Shown: one piece after another, positions 1 to 7,626 of the stretch
Position numbering within the stretch: position 1 is the stretch's first letter
Layout: every line of letters begins with the position of its first letter
Origin: Treponema sp. UBA3870
Lineage (GTDB): Bacteria; Spirochaetota; Spirochaetia; Treponematales; Treponemataceae
Reading direction: 5' to 3'
DNA length: 15,180 nucleotides
Assembly (NCBI GenBank): GCA_002392275.1
Contig: DGGQ01000165.1
Coordinates: forward strand, 1-15,180
Program-made: the position numbers and the translations under genes
The notes under the pieces: model-generated
Databases searched by the model: none
What the model was told of the DNA's origin: nothing
The model's input: the letters and a program-made list of their open reading frames with translations, nothing else

Positions 1-795
1 TCTTCATCACAGGCTTCTACTTGCGGTGGATGTCTTTCACTCCTTGCAGCCGGTGTTCCGATGAAAAAGATGGTCGCCGGAATCGCCATGGGACTCATTA
101 CCGACGGACCTCAGTACAAGAGATACGCAATCCTTTCAGATATCCTTGGTGAAGAGGATCACTTGGGAGACATGGACTTCAAGGTGGCAGGAACCCGCGA
201 CGGAATTACCGGATTCCAGATGGACATCAAGATTGCCGGTGTCTCAATGGACATCATGAGAAAGGCTCTCGCACAGGCAAAGGCAGGACGCAACCACATC
301 CTTGACATCATGGAGAAGTGCATCAGTAAGCCTCAGCCTATCTCACCTTATGCTCCGAAAATCGACTCTCTGAAAATCCCTGTGGACAAGATTGGCGCAT
401 TGATCGGACCTGGCGGAAAGAACGTAAAGGCACTCTGCCAGCAGTACGGTGTCACAATCAACACTGACGACGATGGAACTGTCACAATCTACGGAAAGAC
501 CGGCGCTTCAACCGATGCCGCAAAGAAAGCCGTCAAGGGAATCTGCGAGGATCCTGAGGTTGGTACAATCTACCAGGGAACCGTCAAGCGCATCATGGAC
601 TTCGGTGCGTTTGTTGAGATTCTTCCAGGAAAGGAAGGTCTCTGCCACATCTCCAAACTTTCAAGGCAGCGTGTGGAAAAAGTTACCGACGTTCTCAAGG
701 AAGGCCAGGTAATTCCTGTAAAGCTGCTTGAGGTTGACAAGATGGGAAGGCTCAACCTTTCTTACATCGACGCTCTTGAGGCCCAGTCAAACTAA
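1..795 (+). CDS. pnp: Polynucleotide phosphorylase (PNPase), C-terminal part, 5' end outside window
   Basis: PNPase degrades RNA 3'-to-5' by phosphorolysis and can add tails in reverse. The reading frame is open from base 1, and its first 20 residues (SSSQASTCGG and following) continue the family sequence, so the ATG at 61 is internal. The 264 visible residues comprise the end of the second RNase PH domain with the conserved acidic segment GEEDHLGDMDFKVAG (about 50-64, which carries catalytic/metal Asp residues), a KH domain (about 123-183, GxxG loop as GPGG at 136-139) and an S1 domain (about 187-256, with FGAFVEILPGKEGLCHIS). The protein stops soon after S1 with almost no tail. About 450 N-terminal residues are missing to the left, judged from usual family length. 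Lysine and phenylalanine codons are mostly AAG and TTC, typical of a strongly expressed gene. A terminator follows at 854-891. The identification is very secure. Confidence 0.97.
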   Translation, partial: SSSQASTCGGCLSLLAAGVPMKKMVAGIAMGLITDGPQYKRYAILSDILGEEDHLGDMDFKVAGTRDGITGFQMDIKIAGVSMDIMRKALAQAKAGRNHILDIMEKCISKPQPISPYAPKIDSLKIPVDKIGALIGPGGKNVKALCQQYGVTINTDDDGTVTIYGKTGASTDAAKKAVKGICEDPEVGTIYQGTVKRIMDFGAFVEILPGKEGLCHISKLSRQRVEKVTDVLKEGQVIPVKLLEVDKMGRLNLSYIDALEAQSN

Positions 796-801
796 GACAA
801 T

Positions 802-825
802 CCCGGAAAACTGATTTTTCATGGG
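802..825 (+). other. Small hairpin in the pnp 3' untranslated region
   Basis: The arms CCCGG-AAAA (802-810) and TTTTC-A-TGGG (815-825) can pair as about nine base pairs with one bulged A (821), around the loop CTGAT. It lies seven bases after the pnp stop codon and 29 bases before the terminator hairpin. It has no T-run of its own, so it is not a terminator. It may protect the 3' end or be chance; the pairing is modest. Confidence 0.3.
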
Positions 826-853
826 TTGCCAGCTGACTTCTTAGGAAATAGTT

Positions 854-891
854 GGGGCGGCATACAGAAATGTGTGTCGCTCCATTTTTTT
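854..891 (+). terminator. Rho-independent terminator of pnp
   Basis: A 13-base-pair uninterrupted stem (854-866 with 871-883; ten Watson-Crick and three G.U pairs) closes a GAAA tetraloop (867-870, GNRA class). One A and seven T residues follow (885-891). This has every mark of an intrinsic terminator. It starts 59 bases after the pnp stop. It overlaps the in-frame TTG (852) and ATG (870) upstream of the peptidase gene, which argues that neither is used. Confidence 0.92.
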
Positions 892-941
892 ACAAGCGGA
901 CTGAATTTCAAGTTCAAGATTGTTTCGGTCCAGTCACCCTT

Positions 942-2198
942 ATGATTCAGAAAACCGTTTTATCGAACAATATAAATTTAATTTCCCAGCAGATTGAAAG
1001 CGCACGTACTGTTGCCGTCGGATTTTATTTTTCAGTCGGCTCCAGATACGAAAAACCGGGCGAGCGCGGGATAAGCCATTTCTGCGAGCATCTTCTTTTC
1101 AAGGGAACAAAAAAATTTTCCAGAAGGGACATCTCCCGTGCGTTTGACAGGATGGGAGGAACGGTCAACGCATTTACGGAAAGGGACGATGTGTGCGTCT
1201 ACGCCGTGGTTCCTTCATCGGATGAAAATTTTTCGCTTGCAATGGACATACTTTGCTCGATGTCGTCCGAATGTATTTTTCCAGAAGACGAAGTTGAAAA
1301 AGAGAGGAGCGTCGTTGAAAACGAGATTCTTGCGGTAGACGACGACCCGGACGAATCTTCCCTTGACGAACTTGCGGGCATGGTCTGGAAAGACAGTCAG
1401 CTTGGTCACACAATCACCGGGACTGTGGCTGATGTCGATTCAATCACTGTGGAAAAAATCAGGGACTGGTATGAAAAATACTTTGTCCATGGAAAGCTCA
1501 CCGTATTCGTTTCCGGCAATTTTGATTTTGACTTTGCGGAGAAAGCTCTTTCAAATCTTCCTGTGCATAAATCTTCCGTGGCGGATTTTGAAAATGCTTT
1601 TGTCTGGAACAGCGGGATTTCGTTTGTTGAATCAAAATTTGGGCAGCACCAGATTTATGTCGCGTATCCCATTGAAAAAAGTTTTACGGAAAAATCATAC
1701 TGGGCCATGTGCGTTTTCAATGCGATGTGCGGTGACACAATGGGAAGCAGGCTTTTCGAGGTGCTGAGAGAAAAAAACGGGCTCTGCTATTCGGTCTACA
1801 GTTTTTATTCACGCTATGACGACAACGGCATCTGGTCCTGCTCCGTCTCTTGCGAAAAAAACAGGACGGAAAAAACTCTGTCCCTTGTTCTTTCGGAAAT
1901 CGATTCAATCCTCAGTGACGGATTTTTGGATTCGGAGATTGCGGACGCGAAGGGGCATCTCTCTGGCGAGGAGATAATGGGCGAGACCGACATGGAATTT
2001 GTTATGCGCCGGCTGCAGAAGTTTTATTCGCTCGGACTTCCGCTTTACACCACCGACCAGATTATTTCATCTATACGAGCGGTGGAAAAAAATGATATTA
2101 TGGAACTTGCGAGAGATATTCTCAAAAAAGATTCCAGGGCTGTCTTGGTCTATGGAAAAAAAATTGACAAAAAAGGATTAAGGAAAATATTAAAATGA
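942..2198 (+). CDS. M16B family zinc metallopeptidase (processing-peptidase-like)
   Basis: The 418-residue product matches the bacterial M16B peptidases related to mitochondrial processing peptidase beta. It begins MIQKTVLSNNINLISQQ like the family N-terminus. The inverted zinc motif HxxEH is present as H46-F-C-E49-H50, followed by LLFKGT. The downstream Glu ligand lies in ERSVVENEI (about 121-129). The C-terminal half carries GSRLFEVLREKNGLCYSVYS (about 268-287), with the Arg/Tyr pair characteristic of the family. No signal peptide is seen, so it is probably cytoplasmic; its substrate is unknown. The frame is open back to a TTG at 852, but that stretch contains the pnp terminator and does not resemble the family, so ATG 942 is preferred; no clear Shine-Dalgarno precedes it. 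A pnp-M16 neighbourhood is also known in Bacillus and Mycobacterium. Its stop overlaps the dut start (ATGA, 2195-2198). Confidence 0.93.
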   Translation: MIQKTVLSNNINLISQQIESARTVAVGFYFSVGSRYEKPGERGISHFCEHLLFKGTKKFSRRDISRAFDRMGGTVNAFTERDDVCVYAVVPSSDENFSLAMDILCSMSSECIFPEDEVEKERSVVENEILAVDDDPDESSLDELAGMVWKDSQLGHTITGTVADVDSITVEKIRDWYEKYFVHGKLTVFVSGNFDFDFAEKALSNLPVHKSSVADFENAFVWNSGISFVESKFGQHQIYVAYPIEKSFTEKSYWAMCVFNAMCGDTMGSRLFEVLREKNGLCYSVYSFYSRYDDNGIWSCSVSCEKNRTEKTLSLVLSEIDSILSDGFLDSEIADAKGHLSGEEIMGETDMEFVMRRLQKFYSLGLPLYTTDQIISSIRAVEKNDIMELARDILKKDSRAVLVYGKKIDKKGLRKILK

Positions 2199-2647
2199 GC
2201 AATTCTGTTGAAATCAAATGTGTTGCAAAAAATGGTGCGGTTCTTCCTGTGTACAAAACATCGGGCGCGGCGGGTGCGGATGTGTGTGCGCTTGTTGATT
2301 CTCCTGTCAGCATAGAGCCGGGATGCACAAAAATGATTCCGACCGGACTTTTTTTTGAAATCCCCGAGGGATACGAAATCCAGGTGAGACCGAGGAGCGG
2401 ACTTGCCTTCAAAAATTCAGTCACCGTAATCAACACGCCCGGAACAATTGACAGCGACTACCGTGGCGAGCTTAACGTGCTTTTGATAAACCATGGGAAA
2501 GAAAATTTTGTAGTAAACTCAGGCGACAGGATTGCGCAGATTGTTGTCTCCCCGGTAACATTGGGCGTGTTTTCGCGGGTCGAATCCATTTCTGAAACTG
2601 AGCGCGGCTCCGGTGGATTTGGAAGCACGGGAATAAAATCCGTCTGA
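2195..2647 (+). CDS. dut: dUTP diphosphatase (trimeric dUTPase)
   Basis: It hydrolyses dUTP to dUMP and pyrophosphate, keeping uracil out of DNA and supplying the dTMP precursor. All five motifs of the homotrimeric family occur in order in 150 residues: AGADV (26-30), RPRSGLA (65-71), NTPGTIDSDYRGE (80-92, catalytic Asp at about 86), GDRIAQ (110-115) and the flexible C-terminal RGSGGFGSTG (137-146), which closes over the nucleotide. Length is normal for the family. The ATG overlaps the peptidase stop by four bases (ATGA), and AGGA at 2181-2184 is a plausible ribosome site, so translation is probably coupled. The next gene starts 18 bases later. Confidence 0.97.
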   Translation: MSNSVEIKCVAKNGAVLPVYKTSGAAGADVCALVDSPVSIEPGCTKMIPTGLFFEIPEGYEIQVRPRSGLAFKNSVTVINTPGTIDSDYRGELNVLLINHGKENFVVNSGDRIAQIVVSPVTLGVFSRVESISETERGSGGFGSTGIKSV

Positions 2648-2665
2648 CGATGGGGACTTTTTTTT

Positions 2666-3847
2666 ATGAGGTATGGGAAATCAATTCCGCTGTTTGAAAA
2701 ACTTACGTCGCTTCTTTCTCGCCATCATGGCGGGGTGAGGCGGCATGTTCTTGTCAAATACATCATGCGGGAGCTTTTTATTTATTTTTTTGTCTGCTTC
2801 ATGTTTTTCTTTGTCATCTTTTTTGTGAACCAGATTCTTCTCCTCGCGGAAACAATTTTGAAGCAGCGCGTCCCAATTCCGACTGTAATCGAACTTATTG
2901 TCTACTGTCTCCCGGCGATTGTTGCGCAGTCCGCACCCTTTGCGACCCTGCTTGGTTTTTTGATGTGCCTTGGACGGATGGTCACTGACAACGAGATTTT
3001 AATTCTGAGGGCAAGCGGACAACGCTATTCAATAATTCTGATTCCCGTGCTTATCATGGGACTTCTGATTTCCATCTTCAGTTTTGTGATGAACGACTAT
3101 TTTCTTCCCCTCGGAACTTTGCGCTACAACAGGATGCAGACAAAAATAATTCAGTCCGACCCTGCCGTGCAGATTGAGGCCAACTCAATAAAACGCATGT
3201 CGTCAACGGCCCTGGTGATTGGGGATGCGGAGGGAAGCGATGTTGAAGACCTTTTGATTTTTGACCGCTCTGGCTCGGAAGGTGAACGAATAATTATTGC
3301 CGGAAAAAGCACTGTTGAAAAATCTGTGACTCCAGGACTTTTGATGGACCTTCTGATGAACGACCCGATTGTGATATTGCTAAAAAGAAACGACAAAAAA
3401 AATTATGACGTAATCACTGCGGACACAATGCGGCTTAACATGTTCGAGTCATCAATAAACGCAAGCTCCTCATCAATGAATCCACGTGAAATGACATCCT
3501 ACGATTTGGGCAAGATCATTGGTGATTTGGTGAAAGAAAATTCCGTATCAGACAGGCAGCTCAATAACTACAAACTTGAGTACCACAAAAAATTCTCCAT
3601 TCCATTTGGCGCAATATTTTTTGCGATACTCGCATTTCCGCTTGCTTTGGTCTTTGGTAAAAAAAATGGACTCACGCTTGGATTTATTTTTGGAATCATA
3701 ATCTCTGTTCTGTACTGGGCCATGACGATAATGGGACAGCTATTCGGTATCCGTGGGGGGTATAACGGATTCTGGATGGTATGGACACCAAATTTTGTCA
3801 TCGGATTTTTTGGAATAATTTTGTACCTGAGGTTGAAAAGAAAATGA
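2666..3847 (+). CDS. lptF: LptF/LptG family permease (YjgP/YjgQ), first of pair
   Basis: It is an inner-membrane permease subunit of the LptB2FG type, which in LPS-bearing bacteria extracts lipid from the inner membrane and feeds it to the periplasmic Lpt bridge. The 393-residue product has the family layout: three N-terminal membrane segments (about 36-60, 75-105, 121-145), a soluble periplasmic domain (about 165-300, the jelly-roll region), then YHKKFSIPFGAIFF and three more segments (about 309-331, 334-359, 374-390). The (Y)HKKFSIP stretch before the fourth segment is a hallmark. The first 33 residues are basic and lie before the usual family start; ATG 2765 (MRELFIYFF) is a possible alternative. 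A GGGGA ribosome site (2652-2656) is separated from ATG 2666 by C and eight T residues. It overlaps the next gene by ATGA (3844-3847). LptF versus LptG is assigned only by order. Confidence 0.9.
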   Translation: MRYGKSIPLFEKLTSLLSRHHGGVRRHVLVKYIMRELFIYFFVCFMFFFVIFFVNQILLLAETILKQRVPIPTVIELIVYCLPAIVAQSAPFATLLGFLMCLGRMVTDNEILILRASGQRYSIILIPVLIMGLLISIFSFVMNDYFLPLGTLRYNRMQTKIIQSDPAVQIEANSIKRMSSTALVIGDAEGSDVEDLLIFDRSGSEGERIIIAGKSTVEKSVTPGLLMDLLMNDPIVILLKRNDKKNYDVITADTMRLNMFESSINASSSSMNPREMTSYDLGKIIGDLVKENSVSDRQLNNYKLEYHKKFSIPFGAIFFAILAFPLALVFGKKNGLTLGFIFGIIISVLYWAMTIMGQLFGIRGGYNGFWMVWTPNFVIGFFGIILYLRLKRK

Positions 3848-4914
3848 CGCTTATAAAATACATGCTAAAAAAATTCACCGCAATTTTTTTTGGCTCGCTT
3901 TTCTTTTTTGTTCTCATACTCTGTCTGACAGATTTGTTGATGAATCTCTGGAACTACATTTCAAAAAGCGTCTCGCCCATTTTGATTTTTCAGATTCTTC
4001 TATTCTATATTCCAAAAACAGTTTGGTATGCTGTTCCGATTGCAATGCTTTTTGCCACGGCGTATATGCTCAGCGACCTCTATGCGCGCAATGAACTTTT
4101 GGCTGTGTTCGCGTCGGGCGTTTCGCTTTTGAAATTCACTTTCCCGCTTCTTTTGATTGGCATCGCCATGAGCTTTGGTCTCTTTTTCTTTGAGGACAAG
4201 GTTGTTGTCCAGACATACGCGAAAAAAAATGAGCTGCAGTCCATGGTTCTGAAAAAAAGTTCGTCCCTTAACAACGAGCAGATTGTTGTGATGGCGGACC
4301 AGGGCAGGGTTGTCTACAAGGCTCAGTATTACGATGCGTCGGCCCGCACACTTTATGATTTGATTGTCGTGTTCCGTGATTCCGAAAAAAAGTTTGAAAG
4401 TTTTGTGAAGGCTGATGGGGCGACATGGGTTGATGGTTCGTGGCAGATTAATGGTGGCGCGATGTTTGTTTTTGAGGACGACGTTTTTGTTAAAAAGGAT
4501 ATTGACGAGGCGCACCGTCTGATGATTGTTGAGCCGCCCGAAACTTTCCAGAACAACACTATGAATGTTGAGGAGGTCAGCACCGAGGAGGCTAGACAGT
4601 ACATCCGTCATCTGGAGAACGCTGGACTTCCGAGCGCGGAGGCAAAATCCCAGTATTATAAAAAGTTTTCATTTCCCTTTGTCGTTTTCATAGTCGTGTT
4701 CATGGCGATTGGACTTAGCGGAAAGACAAGAAAAAATGTTTTGATTGTGAGCCTTGCGCTGAGCATTGGTTCGGCGGTCATTTTTTATATCACGCAGATG
4801 ATTACAATGCTTATGGCAAAATTCGAGGTGATTCCGCCTGTGTTCGGTGGATGGTTTCCTGTCATGCTTTTTGTTTTTTTGAGCGTTGTGCTGCTTAGGT
4901 TCGCCCGGACGTAG
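3844..4914 (+). CDS. lptG: LptF/LptG family permease (YjgP/YjgQ), second of pair
   Basis: This second permease subunit (356 residues) is the likely heterodimer partner of the gene before it. It has three N-terminal membrane segments (about 11-37, 45-75, 93-116), a periplasmic domain (about 120-268), then YYKKFSFPF (271-279) and three more segments to the C-terminus. ARNELLAVFASG (81-92), between segments 2 and 3, matches the DNEILILRASG stretch in the partner and is a family signature. The frame is open back to ATG 3781, but the chosen start at 3844 overlaps the previous stop (ATGA), gives the family N-terminus MTLIKYMLKKF and has GAGG at 3829-3832. The cognate ATPase (LptB) and the periplasmic parts are not in the window. 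tgt starts 12 bases downstream. Confidence 0.9.
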   Translation: MTLIKYMLKKFTAIFFGSLFFFVLILCLTDLLMNLWNYISKSVSPILIFQILLFYIPKTVWYAVPIAMLFATAYMLSDLYARNELLAVFASGVSLLKFTFPLLLIGIAMSFGLFFFEDKVVVQTYAKKNELQSMVLKKSSSLNNEQIVVMADQGRVVYKAQYYDASARTLYDLIVVFRDSEKKFESFVKADGATWVDGSWQINGGAMFVFEDDVFVKKDIDEAHRLMIVEPPETFQNNTMNVEEVSTEEARQYIRHLENAGLPSAEAKSQYYKKFSFPFVVFIVVFMAIGLSGKTRKNVLIVSLALSIGSAVIFYITQMITMLMAKFEVIPPVFGGWFPVMLFVFLSVVLLRFART

Positions 4915-4916
4915 AT

Positions 4917-4921
4917 GGAGG
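4917..4921 (+). promoter_or_regulatory. Shine-Dalgarno site that fixes the tgt start
   Basis: A perfect GGAGG lies five bases before ATG 4927. It overlaps an earlier in-frame ATG (4915), which therefore cannot be the start served by this site. This makes 4927 the real start of tgt. Confidence 0.85.
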
Positions 4922-4926
4922 TTTCT

Positions 4927-6069
4927 ATGGATTTGGTTAAAACTTTTTTTGATGTGGAGCATGAGTGCGCGGGTTCAAAAGCAAGAACCGGGGTTCTGCA
5001 TCTTCCGCATGGTGATGTCAGGACTCCAGTTTTTATGCCGGTCGGGACAAAGGGAACTGTCAAGGCTGTTTCAAAGGACGACCTTGAGGAGATTGGATTT
5101 GAAATCATACTTGCGAATACCTACCATCTGTATCTTCGCCCCGGAGAGGATTTGGTTGGCGAAGCTGGAGGCCTTCACGGATTTACAAAATGGAACAAAA
5201 ACTTTTTGACGGATTCCGGTGGATTTCAGGTTTTTTCACTTTCATCGCTCAGAAAAATCCATGACGACGGAGTGACTTTCAGAAGCGACATTGACGGCTC
5301 CAAACATTTTTTTACTCCGGAAAAGGTTGTGCAGATTCAGACCAAACTCAACAGCGACATTCAGATGCAGCTTGATGTCTGCACGGGATACGGAGTTGAA
5401 AGAAGGGAGGCGGAACGCGCTCTGGAGATTACAAGCGCATGGACAAAAAGGGCATTGGCCGAATGGAATGTGCAGAAGGAAAATGGATACGGTGGAATCC
5501 TTTTCCCAATAGTCCAGGGCAATTTTTTTGACGACCTGAGAAAACGCAGCGCGGAATTTGTTTCGTCACTTGACACTCCCGGATTTGCAATTGGTGGATT
5601 GAGTGTTGGCGAGCCTCCCGAAATCTATCGTGAAAAGCTTTCTTACACAATGAATTTTGTTGACAGAAAAAAGCCGTGCTATGTTATGGGGATCGGAACC
5701 CCGGAATATATTTTTGACGCTGTTGAGAACGGTGTTGACATGTTCGACTGTGTTCTTCCAACAAGGGTAGCCCGGCATGGACTGTATTTTACCCATAGGG
5801 GTATGCTTTCAATCAAGCAGAAGAGATTTGAGCGCGACTTTGGACCTGTGGATTCGGAATGTAAGTGCAAGGTCTGCCAAACATATTCAAGGGCCTATCT
5901 CCGGCACATTTTCAGGGAGCAGGAAATTCTTTCGTCCATGCTTGCAAGCTACCACAACCTCTATTTCCTTAACAGCATGCTTTTGGACATCCGCCGTTCA
6001 ATAAATGAGGACAAATTTCCGATTTTTAAAGAAGAATTCATGAAACAATTCAAATCGAATGAGGTTTAA
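4927..6069 (+). CDS. tgt: tRNA-guanine transglycosylase (bacterial Tgt)
   Basis: Tgt swaps guanine-34 of tRNAs with GUN anticodons (Asp, Asn, His, Tyr) for the queuosine precursor preQ1. The 380-residue TIM-barrel protein shows LTDSGGFQVFS (94-104, general acid/base Asp about 96), MQLDVC (substrate Asp about 150), IVQG and GGLSVGEP (195-230), and the nucleophile in MFDCVLPTR (Asp about 274). The structural zinc site is complete: CKCKVC (312-317) and the His of SYHNL (about 343). Its length equals that of other bacterial Tgt enzymes. It starts at ATG 4927 behind a perfect GGAGG, 12 bases after the permease stop, so it belongs to the same transcript. No queuosine synthesis or salvage gene is in the window. 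Confidence 0.97.
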   Translation: MDLVKTFFDVEHECAGSKARTGVLHLPHGDVRTPVFMPVGTKGTVKAVSKDDLEEIGFEIILANTYHLYLRPGEDLVGEAGGLHGFTKWNKNFLTDSGGFQVFSLSSLRKIHDDGVTFRSDIDGSKHFFTPEKVVQIQTKLNSDIQMQLDVCTGYGVERREAERALEITSAWTKRALAEWNVQKENGYGGILFPIVQGNFFDDLRKRSAEFVSSLDTPGFAIGGLSVGEPPEIYREKLSYTMNFVDRKKPCYVMGIGTPEYIFDAVENGVDMFDCVLPTRVARHGLYFTHRGMLSIKQKRFERDFGPVDSECKCKVCQTYSRAYLRHIFREQEILSSMLASYHNLYFLNSMLLDIRRSINEDKFPIFKEEFMKQFKSNEV

Positions 6070-6075
6070 GTAATT

Positions 6076-6117
6076 GAAATCCGGGAGAAGGGGATTTTAT
6101 GCCGACATCCGGGTTTC
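6076..6117 (+). promoter_or_regulatory. Hairpin next to the ribosome site of the HEAT-repeat gene
   Basis: GAAATCCGG (6076-6084) pairs with CCGGGTTTC (6109-6117), giving nine base pairs with one U.G, around a 24-base purine-rich loop. The stem ends directly against the AGGGGG ribosome site (6118-6123) of the following gene. It has no T-run, so it is not a terminator. It could influence ribosome access or mRNA processing between tgt and the HEAT gene; a stem this short with a large loop may also be chance. Confidence 0.3.
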
Positions 6118-6127
6118 AGGGGGAAAA

Positions 6128-7618
6128 ATGAAGCGTTTTGTTTGTATCTGCATGGGCATTTTGGTTTCGTCCTTGGTCTTTGCCGGTCCCGATGCGGACG
6201 ACTCAGATTTTGATGTGGGTGAATCAATCTCCTCCAGCTATATCAAAAAGGAGAAGGTCTGGCCAAATCCAAAGAGACCGACAGCTGCCACTTCTGAGCA
6301 GATTGCGTCATCCAGGGACAAAAATCCTATGAACGCGGGAGAATCCTACGAGGAAGAAACTAAGGAGATTTTTACCTACGGGCTTACCGATGAGATTGCG
6401 ACACTGCTCGACACTCTGGTGCAGAATGAGGACTACCGTTTCAAGGATGCCGCCTATGATTTGTTCCAGGAGACAAAGAGCCAGAAAATCCGCGAAAAGG
6501 TTCTATCCTATTTTTCCATGACAAAGGATCCCTGCCTTGAGGATTTTGCCGTGGAGGTTCTGAACGATCCCTACGAGGAGAGGCATGACATTGTTGTTGC
6601 GTGCTTCAAATATGTTGCCGCGGTGAAATCAGGCGACGCGATTGGAGCAGTGGTTGACCTTCTTGAAAAGGACGACCTTGGATATTTCAACGAGGCCCTT
6701 GACTGCCTTGGAGAGATTGGTGGAAACGAGGAGGCTGTATACCTTGCGGGATATATTTCGAGGGATGATTTGACCATCGCCCAGAGGCAGTCGCTTGTCA
6801 AGGTTATTGGAAAAATCCATGCGGACGAGACCTGGGACATTCTTGCGGATATTGCCCAGGACGAAAATGAGGACATCTACATTCGCTCGTATGCAGCCGA
6901 GGCAATCGGTTCAATGGGACGAAAGGAGGCCGTGGACATTCTTGTGGATTTGTTTGAGGATGAAAATCCAAAGCTCCGTGAGTATGTCGTTCGTGGACTT
7001 TCAAACTTCACTGACTCGATTGTGCAGACTGTAATCAAGCAGGCCCTGAAGGATGATGTCTGGAGAGTCCGCATGGAGGCCATAAATGTAATCGAAAAAC
7101 ATAACATGAGTTCTCTGTCAAAGGATTTGATTTACCACTGCAAGCACAAAGAGGAAACCGTTGTAAAGGAAAAAATCTACAAGGTGCTTGCCAAACTCAA
7201 CACCACCGACGGAAATGAATATCTTGTTTCGCTGATTACCGACAAAAAGACCGGTGACGCGATAAAGTCAAAGGTTGCCGCCGCTCTGCTTGAGAACAAT
7301 CATGCCGGAACACAGGAGATACTGGAACTTGCGGAGGAGACTCTTAAAAACGACAAGCAAAAAAATCTTCGCTACGCTCTTGGGAAGGAGTTCGCAAAAT
7401 ACAGCCGCCCCGAGTTTGCTGATATATGTCTGAAGTATATACAGAACAAGGATACGTCAACACAGGGCACGGGGCTTGACATCTATGCGCGCGGAAAATA
7501 TTCTGTCGCGACACAGGCTGTGCAGGATCTTGCCGCTCTTGCAGATGATGATGCCGATGGAAAAAAACGTGTGAACAACGCCAACGCGCAAAAGGCAAAA
7601 AAGATTTTGGGAATTTAA
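6128..7618 (+). CDS. Secreted HEAT-repeat protein, function unknown
   Basis: The 496-residue protein has an N-terminal Sec signal (MKRFVCICMGILVSSLVFA, probable cleavage after residue 19) without a lipobox, so it should be periplasmic or outer-membrane-associated. A low-complexity acidic and Ser-rich stretch (20-75) is followed by helical repeats from about 85 to 490. Clear HEAT-type units include TWDILADIAQDENEDIYIRS and the two after it (about 234-325), with the usual hydrophobic pattern and Asp/Arg at turns. Such solenoids bind proteins; no catalytic motif is seen. ATG 6128 is chosen over the in-frame TTG 6074 because of AGGGGG four bases upstream and the proper signal peptide. It lies 58 bases after tgt on the same strand, probably in the same transcript. 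A long palindrome begins nine bases after its stop. Confidence 0.82.
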   Translation: MKRFVCICMGILVSSLVFAGPDADDSDFDVGESISSSYIKKEKVWPNPKRPTAATSEQIASSRDKNPMNAGESYEEETKEIFTYGLTDEIATLLDTLVQNEDYRFKDAAYDLFQETKSQKIREKVLSYFSMTKDPCLEDFAVEVLNDPYEERHDIVVACFKYVAAVKSGDAIGAVVDLLEKDDLGYFNEALDCLGEIGGNEEAVYLAGYISRDDLTIAQRQSLVKVIGKIHADETWDILADIAQDENEDIYIRSYAAEAIGSMGRKEAVDILVDLFEDENPKLREYVVRGLSNFTDSIVQTVIKQALKDDVWRVRMEAINVIEKHNMSSLSKDLIYHCKHKEETVVKEKIYKVLAKLNTTDGNEYLVSLITDKKTGDAIKSKVAAALLENNHAGTQEILELAEETLKNDKQKNLRYALGKEFAKYSRPEFADICLKYIQNKDTSTQGTGLDIYARGKYSVATQAVQDLAALADDDADGKKRVNNANAQKAKKILGI

Positions 7619-7626
7619 AATCAGCA

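Noticed and set aside
852..941. N-terminal extension of the M16 peptidase from TTG 852 or ATG 870
   Set aside because: The stretch contains the pnp terminator, and its translation (starting MGRHTEMCVAPFF) is unlike the family N-terminus, which starts at 942.
4000..4611. 203-codon open frame on the minus strand opposite lptG
   Set aside because: It lies wholly antisense to a well-supported gene, has low-complexity basic composition and shows no domain.
6074..6127. TTG 6074 as start of the HEAT-repeat gene, and TTGAAA here as a -35 box
   Set aside because: The extension would bury the signal peptide, while ATG 6128 has AGGGGG in front. No good -10 box lies 16-18 bases after TTGAAA.
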